IMG/VR virus record: IMGVR_UViG_3300010370_000292
Location: 1-21,320 of that record
Source of the DNA: a virus
Length of the DNA: 21,320 nt
Reading direction: 5' to 3' (one strand)
Shown: one piece after another, positions 7,985 through 12,913 of the stretch
Layout: each line of letters opens with the position of its first letter
Position numbering within the stretch: position 1 is the first letter of the stretch
Program-made: the position numbers and the translations under genes
The notes under the pieces: generated by a model
The model's input: the letters and a program-made list of their open reading frames with translations, nothing else
Databases searched by the model: none
Told to the model about the DNA's origin: nothing

Positions 7985-10050
7985 GCGCACCAACAGAAGA
8001 GCAAGAAGAGTCGATGATCTATGCCGAGGACGGCCCGAATGTCATGGCGTTAGCTGATGCCTACGACAAGTGCCTCATTGACTTGGAGGAATACTTCGAG
8101 GCTTGCCTTCGTTCCTATGACGACCGCCGTAACCTGTGGGAAGGTAAAACTGACGATCTGCGCAAACAAGGACCAAATGCCTTCCCTTGGCAGGGGGCGA
8201 GTGATATTGAGGTCAATGTCGTAGGAGAGCGTATCGACGCATTTGTGGCCATCCTAGACCAAGCACTGCAGCGTTCCCACATCAAGGCGTTCCCAACATC
8301 TATGGCATCCATGCCACGCGCCTCAATGGTGAGCGGATTCCTCAAGTGGATGCGTTCCACCTATATCCCGAACTTCCGTCAGCAGATGGAACTGGGTGCT
8401 AATTATCTGCTAGAGAAGGGGCTGATGGTGTCTTATGTCGGATGGAAGCGAGAAAAAAGGACATATTTGCAACGAGTATCCATCGAGGAAATCGCACAAG
8501 TCTCCCCCGATCTAGCGGAACTTATTGCCAGTGGCGCAGATGACGAGATGGTTAAGGGTATGCTTCAGACAGCATTCCCAGACCTGTCCGACAAACGCAC
8601 CAAAAAAGCTATCCTTGATCTTCGCACCAAAGGATTTGCTGAAGTCTCAATTCCTCGTACATCGGTAGATTGCCCAGTAGTTTACTCATGTGCCCCCGAT
8701 GGCGAGGTACTTTTCCCATCGTATGTGACTGACCCACAGCGTGCCCCTTATGTTTTTTGGCGCACCTTCATGACGGCTCAAGAGCTGGAGAAGAAGGTGG
8801 CTACCGAAGGCTGGGATGCTGACTGGGTTGAGACTGCTATCGAAACCCTTCGTGGGAAGGACTCAATGTACCTTGATGGCGAGAAACTCAAGACAATCGA
8901 CCGCCTGCCTATCACTGACGATAACGACCTTGTTATGGTTGTCTACGGCTACCAGCGTTTGATTGACGAGGAGGACGGGTCTGAAGGTATCTATTGCACG
9001 GTCTTCCACCCCACCACCGAGGGCTACGCCAAACACGAACTCCTTAACGGTTATGACGACTACCCCTTTGTGGTTACGCGCCTATCGAACGACCAGAAGC
9101 GCATGTACGAAACCCAGACCTTCTCGGACATCCTCCGTGGAGCGCAAATGCAAATCAAGACCGAGCGTGATTCTCGTATTGATCGTGCTTCTCTGGCTAC
9201 TCTCCCTCCATTGTTGCACCCGGCTGGTCGTCCTCCCTCTGATTGGGGGCCAGGGGTAAGGGTTCCGTATCGCCGCCTTGGTGAGATCCAATGGGGGCCG
9301 CCGCCTCCAGCCGACAATGGCTCTATTGAGGTTGAGGTATCCATGACCGCACAAGCCGACCGTGCCGTTGGTCTGGATATGGCTAACCCAATCTCTGCCT
9401 CACGCCAGCAATTCGTGGTATCCAAGTTCTTGGATCATGTCCGCGATGTACTCAACATGGCGTGGAAACTCTATCAGCGCATGGGGCCGGATGAGGTATT
9501 CTTCCAAGTTACTGGCAATCCAAACCCACAGGTGATGACCAAGGGTTCGGCTGATGAGAACTTCAGCATCGTGGTCAACTTCGACTCACAGAGCAACGAC
9601 CCAGAGACTGCTGAAACACAGCTTAAGAACATGGTGTCCTTGGTGCAGCTCGACCGCAATGGCATCATGGATGTGAACAAGTTGCTTGAATTTACAGCAT
9701 CTAGTATCAACCCGATCTTTGCTGACTATGTTCTCCAGCCTGCCGAGGAAGCGCAGCAGAAGGTGGCTAAGAATGTCACAGATGACCTTGCCAAGATCTT
9801 CGCTGGTATCGAGGTTCCTGCCCAGCCTAATGGCGCACAGATGGCGATGCAGATGATTCAAGCGTATGTCCAGCAGCCCGATGTAGCAGCACGCGCACAG
9901 CAGGACGAGGCATTTGGCGCAAGGCTTCAGAAATACATGGAGCAATACCAGTTCCAGCTTCAGCAAATGCAGAACGCTGAGATTGGTCGTATCGGCACAG
10001 CCCCAGCTCAAATGGGCGGAGTGACCACTCAAGGAATGCAACAAGGATAA
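7981..10050 (+). CDS. Portal protein
   Basis: The protein is 689 residues, a size typical of P22-type portals of short-tailed phages. The N-terminal region has a long helix (ALADAYDKCLIDLEEYFEAC) and then NAFPWQGASDIEVNVVGERI, which closely matches the FPW-GASD signature common in this portal group. Middle parts alternate beta strands and helices, with a likely wing and clip. The C-terminus is long, helical and Gln/Ala-rich (about residues 590-689), consistent with the barrel helix that extends into the capsid. The portal is a dodecameric ring at one vertex, the docking site for TerL and the tail adaptor. The start is set by the ATGA overlap with the upstream gene. It is followed at three bases by a small basic gene. 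Confidence 0.92.
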   Translation: MSAPTEEQEESMIYAEDGPNVMALADAYDKCLIDLEEYFEACLRSYDDRRNLWEGKTDDLRKQGPNAFPWQGASDIEVNVVGERIDAFVAILDQALQRSHIKAFPTSMASMPRASMVSGFLKWMRSTYIPNFRQQMELGANYLLEKGLMVSYVGWKREKRTYLQRVSIEEIAQVSPDLAELIASGADDEMVKGMLQTAFPDLSDKRTKKAILDLRTKGFAEVSIPRTSVDCPVVYSCAPDGEVLFPSYVTDPQRAPYVFWRTFMTAQELEKKVATEGWDADWVETAIETLRGKDSMYLDGEKLKTIDRLPITDDNDLVMVVYGYQRLIDEEDGSEGIYCTVFHPTTEGYAKHELLNGYDDYPFVVTRLSNDQKRMYETQTFSDILRGAQMQIKTERDSRIDRASLATLPPLLHPAGRPPSDWGPGVRVPYRRLGEIQWGPPPPADNGSIEVEVSMTAQADRAVGLDMANPISASRQQFVVSKFLDHVRDVLNMAWKLYQRMGPDEVFFQVTGNPNPQVMTKGSADENFSIVVNFDSQSNDPETAETQLKNMVSLVQLDRNGIMDVNKLLEFTASSINPIFADYVLQPAEEAQQKVAKNVTDDLAKIFAGIEVPAQPNGAQMAMQMIQAYVQQPDVAARAQQDEAFGARLQKYMEQYQFQLQQMQNAEIGRIGTAPAQMGGVTTQGMQQG

Positions 10051-10053
10051 TCT

Positions 10054-10239
10054 ATGAAAAAGCCAAAATCAAAAGCAGCCAAACAAGCAAAGATTGGTAA
10101 AGTCATGGGCGAATACAAAGCAGGTACTCTCCACGCTGGTCGTGACCCTAAAGGCCCGAAGAAAGCACCTATTGTTAAGAGTCGCAAGCAAGCAGTTGCT
10201 ATTGCACTCAGTTCGGCTGGAATGTCAAAGCGCAAGTAA
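10054..10239 (+). CDS. Small basic protein resembling the DUF6496-type phage family
   Basis: The protein is 61 residues. The pattern KIGKVMGEYKAGTLHAG, then VKSRKQAVAIALSSAGMSKRK, matches from memory a family of small phage and prophage proteins with a conserved (K/R)SRKQAIAIALS(E/S)A core, labelled DUF6496; function is unknown. It is strongly basic. AAGGA lies about six bases upstream of the ATG, one of the few Shine-Dalgarno-like signals on this strand. It is the first of four consecutive genes that end in KRK. It sits directly behind the portal, which suggests a virion or DNA-associated role. Confidence 0.75.
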   Translation: MKKPKSKAAKQAKIGKVMGEYKAGTLHAGRDPKGPKKAPIVKSRKQAVAIALSSAGMSKRK

Positions 10240-10242
10240 CTT

Positions 10243-10374
10243 ATGAAAAAAGGTAAATCATGTGGCTGCGGCCACGAAAAGATGGAGCGCAAAGGTAAAG
10301 GCAAAGGCAAAAGCTATGTCGAGATCGAGATCAAGATGAGCCGTGCGCCTAAGAAGACCGCCAAGCGCAAGTAA
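10243..10374 (+). CDS. Tiny Lys-rich protein with Cys-Gly-Cys-Gly-His motif
   Basis: The protein is 43 residues and starts MKKGKSCGCGHEKMERKGKG. The CGCGH cluster (C7, C9, H11) could bind a metal ion, and the rest is Lys/Arg-rich with one beta-like stretch (SYVEIEIKM). It ends TAKRK. It begins three bases after the stop of the previous gene. It has no recognised domain. Coding is supported by its even spacing in a run of three very short basic genes with the same C-terminal ending, and by absence of any other gene on either strand here. Confidence 0.6.
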   Translation: MKKGKSCGCGHEKMERKGKGKGKSYVEIEIKMSRAPKKTAKRK

Positions 10375-10377
10375 GCC

Positions 10378-10530
10378 ATGAAAACAAAAATGATCAAACG
10401 AGCAGATGGCTCCATGTCCAAGCGTGGAATGTGGGACAATATCCGTGCCGCTACTGGATCTGGCAAGAAGCCAACCAAGGAAATGCTCAAGCAAGAGCGC
10501 AAGATCAAACGCGCTGAGAAGCGTAAATAA
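10378..10530 (+). CDS. Tiny Lys/Arg-rich protein, 50 residues
   Basis: The frame starts MKTKMIKRADGSMSKRGMWD and ends KRAEKRK. About one third of the residues are Lys or Arg. There are no Cys residues and no membrane segment. It starts three bases after the previous stop and is followed two bases later by the next start. The start context ATGAAAACAAAAA is shared with the 45-residue gene at 4496. It is probably nucleic-acid or virion associated by charge only; function unknown. Confidence 0.6.
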   Translation: MKTKMIKRADGSMSKRGMWDNIRAATGSGKKPTKEMLKQERKIKRAEKRK

Positions 10531-10532
10531 TT

Positions 10533-11027
10533 ATGCCGGGTCTTCTGTCACAAGCATACGGGACAAACCCAAAACCAAAGGCACAACAAGCCATATTTGG
10601 TTATCAGATGCGTCAACCATACGAGTCTGAAGCTCAATTCTTCAAGTCTCGCCCAGATGTTAGAGGAATGGCGGCAGAGGATGGCAAGATTGTTTTAAAT
10701 CCGTATTCTGAGTTGTCTCAAAATGAAAAAATGGCAGTCGCTAAGAATGAAGCGGCTCGCTTGTGGATTCGTGACAATAAGCCTAAAATTGACATCAATA
10801 TTAACGATGCTCAAAAGCAGTTCTTTGCTGGTACTGAGTACGCTCAAAACCCGCAGGCAATGAAAGAAACTATCTTAGCTCGTATCATTTCTGGAGATCC
10901 TAGCGCAAAAGCCGATAAGTCACAGATACAAGCGGCCAATGAACTTCTTTCTCAGATAGAAAAATCCACAGCCAAACCAACAATCACCCAATCAATCATG
11001 TCCGCTATGGGCATGAAGCGCAAGTAA
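10533..11027 (+). CDS. Unknown 164-residue protein ending in KRK
   Basis: The sequence starts MPGLLSQAYGTNPKPKAQQA. Residues about 40-90 carry a compact motif, RPDVRGMAAEDGKIVLNPYS followed by ELSQNEKMAVAKNEAARLWI, which looks like a folded alpha/beta domain. The second half is helical and ends SIMSAMGMKRK. Its ending repeats the KRK tail of the three preceding genes. A/T-rich codons set it apart from the portal gene. I do not recognise the family; it is the fourth member of the post-portal cluster and may be a virion accessory protein. Confidence 0.75.
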   Translation: MPGLLSQAYGTNPKPKAQQAIFGYQMRQPYESEAQFFKSRPDVRGMAAEDGKIVLNPYSELSQNEKMAVAKNEAARLWIRDNKPKIDININDAQKQFFAGTEYAQNPQAMKETILARIISGDPSAKADKSQIQAANELLSQIEKSTAKPTITQSIMSAMGMKRK

Positions 11028-11067
11028 CCCTATCCTAACAAGGTCAATTCCCAGGGCTATGCTCGTT

Positions 11068-11140
11068 CGGCCTATCGAGCCATGATCAAATGAGGACGGT
11101 CATCGGATTCCAAATCCGCTTCCGAGTTAATAGGCCGCCA
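11068..11140 (+). other. Imperfect tRNA-sized structured element (tRNA-Trp-like features)
   Basis: A perfect 8-bp outer stem pairs 11068-11075 (CGGCCTAT) with 11130-11137 (ATAGGCCG) and is followed directly by CCA, giving a 73-base unit. Inside, TTCCAAA (11108-11114) is flanked by CGGA and TCCG, exactly the look of an anticodon loop with anticodon CCA (Trp). However, only 11 bases separate that arm from the acceptor strand, so there is no room for a T-arm, and no good D-arm is seen. It may be a decayed tRNA, a tRNA-like processing signal or chance. An alternative hairpin (GCTCG 11061-11065 with CGAGC 11076-11080) competes with the outer stem. Confidence 0.3.
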
Positions 11141-11153
11141 ATCTAAAACCAAC

Positions 11154-11357
11154 ATGACACCAATACCTAAACCAGACATCCAGACAGCAGTAGAAGCCCT
11201 CCGTGATCGTGAGGAATATGCTGCTATCCTTCAGTTTATCTACGACGAGCGTGAGAAGTTCTTCGGTGACTTACGCCAAGCAGAATCCTCTAACGATGTG
11301 ATGAAGATCGCAGGGTCTATCGCTACTCTAGACGAGTTGCTTGCGGTCCTCTCTTGA
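11154..11357 (+). CDS. Small acidic helical protein, 67 residues
   Basis: The sequence starts MTPIPKPDIQTAVEALRDRE and is almost entirely helical, with heptad-like Leu/Ile spacing (AILQFIYDEREKFFGDLRQA) suggesting a small coiled-coil or helical bundle. There is no catalytic motif. The ATG lies 13 bases after the tRNA-like element and has no Shine-Dalgarno sequence. It is the last gene before the tandem terminators. It is a plausible chaperone-like or head-completion helper by size only; function unknown. Confidence 0.65.
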   Translation: MTPIPKPDIQTAVEALRDREEYAAILQFIYDEREKFFGDLRQAESSNDVMKIAGSIATLDELLAVLS

Positions 11358-11386
11358 CAAACCCTGTCTAATCTGCTAACGATTCC

Positions 11387-11423
11387 CACGCATTCAACTT
11401 CGGTTGCGTGTTTTGTTTCGTTT
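11387..11423 (+). terminator. Rho-independent terminator with UUCG tetraloop (first of two)
   Basis: CAAC-TTCG-GTTG forms the top of the hairpin, the classic C(UUCG)G tetraloop, continued by CACG/CGTG with a four-base bulge on the 5' side. It is followed by TTTTGTTTCGTTT. It sits 30 bases after the last stop codon of the portal-side operon, where a terminator is expected. Confidence 0.75.
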
Positions 11424-11451
11424 AGTTCATTGTTTCATCGTTTGGGTTGCG

Positions 11452-11489
11452 CCCTCGGGAGGTTAAAATCTCTCGGGGGTGTTTCTTTT
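11452..11489 (+). terminator. Second tandem terminator
   Basis: CCCTCGGGAG (11452-11461) pairs with CTCTCGGGGG (11470-11479) over ten base pairs including two G-U pairs, with an 8-base loop, followed by TGTTTCTTTT. Together with the hairpin at 11387 it should strongly insulate the portal operon from the non-coding region and the capsid operon. Confidence 0.8.
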
Positions 11490-11508
11490 GTAACATCACC
11501 CATGTTAC
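11490..11508. repeat. 7-bp inverted repeat, operator- or hairpin-like
   Basis: GTAACAT (11490-11496) and ATGTTAC (11502-11508) are perfect reverse complements separated by five bases. It begins right after the U-tract of the second terminator and could be a dimeric operator half-site pair or the first stem of the downstream RNA. Confidence 0.5.
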
Positions 11509-11527
11509 TTTGCAAAACTAGTGGTAC

Positions 11528-11591
11528 TTAGTACTACCTACCGTTAAGTTGACTTACACTTGTCTTATTTAGTACTAATTTGTACTAATTT
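11528..11591. promoter_or_regulatory. Repeated TTAGTACTAA palindromes overlapping a possible promoter
   Basis: TTAGTACTA occurs at 11528-11536 and 11569-11577, the second extended to the perfect 10-bp palindrome TTAGTACTAA (11569-11578). GTACTAATTT is then tandemly duplicated (11572-11581 and 11582-11591). A TTGACT (11549-11554) lies upstream at a distance that would place a -10 box inside the palindrome, but no good TATAAT match is present. The layout looks like an operator cluster over a promoter for the downstream RNA or HNH gene. It is read from the sequence pattern only. Confidence 0.4.
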
Positions 11592-11633
11592 AGTAGTAGT
11601 GGTGACTCCCGGCATTCGAGGAAGGTTCTAGGG

Positions 11634-11997
11634 CATAGTTCGCCTTAAACGGCTAAACTATGTAGATACTCCCGTATATTCTTCGGAAAGGACATTCACA
11701 CACCAGCTAGGCTGGAACCAAGGATAGCAGAGGGTTGAGGCTGTAGGTCTGCATCAAGCTCCTTGATCGTCACACTCTATTTAGCTACGCCGCAACTGAC
11801 TTCAAGCGTAGTACCCATGAGACTTTTACCTAGCTTCCGTACGGTCGTTTTAGCGTTCCTCGGTTACCTGTCTATGTTGCTATACCTCTGGGTAAAACAA
11901 AGGGCTAGCACGAGGAAGTCAGAACCCGCGCTAGCCCTTAGATCCGTTGCTTAACGCTTCGGAGGGGTGATTGGTGACAGATTTCTGACTTCCTGTC
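11634..11997 (+). ncRNA. Candidate structured RNA with three mutually complementary hairpin loops
   Basis: Seven stems can be drawn: 11634-11662 (CATAGTT and GCC paired with GGC and AACTATG), 11703-11715 (CCAGC/GCTGG), 11727-11752 (GCAGA/TCTGC), 11753-11767 (ATCAAG/CTTGAT), 11785-11811 (CTACGC/GCGTAG, hairpin A), 11900-11939 (AAGGGCTAGC/GCTAGCCCTT, hairpin B) and 11976-11997 (GACAG/CTGTC, hairpin C). Loops A and C both contain CTGACTTC and loop B contains GAAGTCAG. B can therefore pair with A over 8 bases or with C over 10 (12 if C's stem opens), but not with both. There is no convincing protein in this stretch. The strand is assumed from the surrounding genes. Ends, transcription and function are unproven. 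Large phage RNAs such as GOLLD or ROOL are the nearest known concept. Confidence 0.42.
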
Positions 11998-12143
11998 GAC
12001 GCAAATAATGCACGATTTCTGTGACAAGTCAACACCAAAATAGTTATTCCTTGACGTAAAAAGTACCAACAATTTACTCCTAGACTAAACGTGGCTTGAC
12101 GCAAATATTGACAAATTCCGTTAATTTCGTTACGTGTTTATTT
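11998..12143. other. A/T-rich spacer with repeated TTGACG-type elements
   Basis: GACGCAAATA occurs at 11998-12007 and again exactly 100 bases later at 12098-12107. TTGACGTAAA lies between them at 12051, and TTGACA at 12108-12113 has a 17-base spacer to TACGTG (12131-12136). These could be -35-like promoter elements for the HNH gene or binding sites for a regulator. No gene is seen here; a TTG-started extension of the HNH frame from 12096 is possible but less likely. Confidence 0.35.
12095..12105 (+). repeat. Left copy of inverted repeat flanking the HNH gene
   Basis: CTTGACGCAAA lies 39 bases before the preferred HNH start. Its exact reverse complement is at 12708-12718, on the other side of the gene. 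The pair frames a 624-bp segment. Confidence 0.55.
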
Positions 12144-12614
12144 ATGCAAGAAGTCAAGCAAAAATTAAAATGGGGAACTATTGGTGAAGATGGGCGAGTT
12201 TTTGTAAGTCGTCATAAATGCGGAAAGGAATATTGGGTGTCTAAAGAACACTTCGATATAATGAAGAAATCTAAACAGGAAAGAGAAAGGATAGCCTACA
12301 GAAACAGCGACAAACGTAAGCACAGTGCGCTTTTATTCTCAAGGGGAAAGAAGGGCAGAAATTTAAGATTAAAACGAGTGTATGGAATTTCGCTTGAAGA
12401 CTACGAAATAAAACTATCTGAGCAAAATGGAGTGTGCGATATTTGCAAAAAAGCATGCACAACGGGCAAAAGGTTAGCTGTTGACCATGACCACGAATCA
12501 TTAAAGGTAAGGGGACTGCTGTGTACCAATTGTAATAAGGGGCTTGGGCATTTCAAGGAGTCTCCAGAAATTATCTTGAATGCGTTAGAGTATCTTAAAA
12601 AATGGGATAATTAA
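12144..12614 (+). CDS. Free-standing HNH endonuclease, recombination endonuclease VII-like
   Basis: The protein is 156 residues from the ATG at 12144; a TTG at 12096 would add 16 residues of low-quality sequence. The C-terminal half is the endonuclease VII-type fold: RVYGISLEDYEIKLSEQNG, CDICKKA, LAVDHDHESLKVRGLLC, CTNCNKGLG. Two CxxC pairs bind the structural zinc, and the VDHDH and Asn residues form the beta-beta-alpha metal site. The N-terminal half is Lys/Arg-rich and probably contacts DNA. T4 endonuclease VII resolves branched DNA during packaging, but short relatives scattered in phage genomes often behave as homing endonucleases. Here it stands alone between non-coding blocks with inverted repeats on both sides and A/T-rich codons, which favours a mobile gene. 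No interrupted gene or intron was found. Confidence 0.88.
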   Translation: MQEVKQKLKWGTIGEDGRVFVSRHKCGKEYWVSKEHFDIMKKSKQERERIAYRNSDKRKHSALLFSRGKKGRNLRLKRVYGISLEDYEIKLSEQNGVCDICKKACTTGKRLAVDHDHESLKVRGLLCTNCNKGLGHFKESPEIILNALEYLKKWDN

Positions 12615-12626
12615 CCCACGGTTTTT
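12597..12626 (+). terminator. Terminator overlapping the HNH stop codon
   Basis: TGGG (12603-12606) pairs with CCCA (12615-12618) around the stop codon, flanked by AAAAAA (12597-12602) and TTTTT (12622-12626), which can extend the stem past a three-base bulge or act as U-tracts in either direction. The GC part is short, so termination may be partial. Confidence 0.4.
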
Positions 12627-12653
12627 CCGTTCCGTCAATAGGAAATCTTTAAG

Positions 12654-12668
12654 ATCACAATTTGTGAT
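12654..12668. repeat. Palindrome 1 of a related pair
   Basis: ATCACAA-T-TTGTGAT is a perfect 7+7 inverted repeat, preceded by TTTAAG (from 12648, the G at 12653). It matches the palindrome at 12804 in all but symmetric positions. Confidence 0.6.
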
Positions 12669-12674
12669 GAGTTC

Positions 12675-12710
12675 CTCCGACCTTTACTCCGACATTTCCT
12701 CCGACATTTT
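12675..12710. repeat. Three CTCCGAC repeats with 12-bp period
   Basis: CTCCGAC starts at 12675, 12687 and 12699, exactly 12 bases apart, with A/T-rich five-base spacers (CTTTA, ATTTC, ATTTT). Direct repeats of this period are typical of iterons or arrayed protein-binding sites. No protein is coded here. Confidence 0.6.
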
Positions 12711-12718
12711 GCGTCAAG
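12708..12718 (-). repeat. Right copy of inverted repeat flanking the HNH gene
   Basis: TTTGCGTCAAG is the exact reverse complement of 12095-12105. It overlaps the end of the CTCCGAC repeat array. Confidence 0.55.
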
Positions 12719-12724
12719 TTTTGT

Positions 12725-12736
12725 GTTAAATTTAAC
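12725..12736. repeat. 12-bp perfect palindrome
   Basis: GTTAAATTTAAC is self-complementary over all 12 bases. It lies between the two related palindromes at 12654 and 12804 and may be a further protein-binding site in the leader of the capsid operon. Confidence 0.5.
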
Positions 12737-12803
12737 CCATTATTTGTCACGGATTTTGTTGGATGAATCGTTAGTTTCCCTTGTTGTTATGCGGCAAATT
12801 TAA

Positions 12804-12820
12804 GGTCGCAATTTGCGACC
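12804..12820. repeat. Palindrome 2 of a related pair
   Basis: GGTCGCAA-T-TTGCGACC is a perfect 8+8 inverted repeat, also preceded by TTTAA. Compared with 12654-12668, A-T pairs are replaced by G-C pairs on both arms at the same positions, and the two sites start exactly 150 bases apart. Confidence 0.6.
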
Positions 12821-12913
12821 GGGTTCAATACCTTACTAAACTACTTGACTTACTGATGATTTAATGCTTGACTCCACTCATCGCCGCCGCAGGGCGTTAA
12901 CCAGCGTACAAAA
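12821..12913 (+). other. Leader of the capsid operon
   Basis: This short untranslated stretch holds TTGACT twice (12845-12850 and 12868-12873), a GC-rich patch (CGCCGCCGCAGGGCG) and an A-rich run just before the scaffold ATG. No Shine-Dalgarno sequence is seen. The promoter for the capsid operon should lie here or just upstream, but no clear -10 box can be picked. Confidence 0.3.

Noticed and set aside
11354-11382. TTGACA with 17-base spacer to TAACGA as a promoter
   Set aside because: The -10 part matches poorly and transcription would run at once into two terminators.
11763-11954. 63-residue frame with a hydrophobic segment (VVLAFLGYLSMLLYLWV), or 45 residues from the ATG at 11817
   Set aside because: It lies across hairpins A and B of the candidate RNA, has no ribosome-binding site, starts at TTG or at an isolated ATG, and its codons do not resemble neighbouring genes. 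A small membrane protein cannot be fully excluded.
11358-12913. Group I intron around the HNH gene
   Set aside because: Neither neighbouring gene is interrupted, and I could not find the conserved P3-P7 core sequences by eye. An intron search would decide.
11490-12913. CRISPR array
   Set aside because: Repeats here are short palindromes and 7-base direct repeats at 12-base spacing; there are no repeat-spacer units of CRISPR size.
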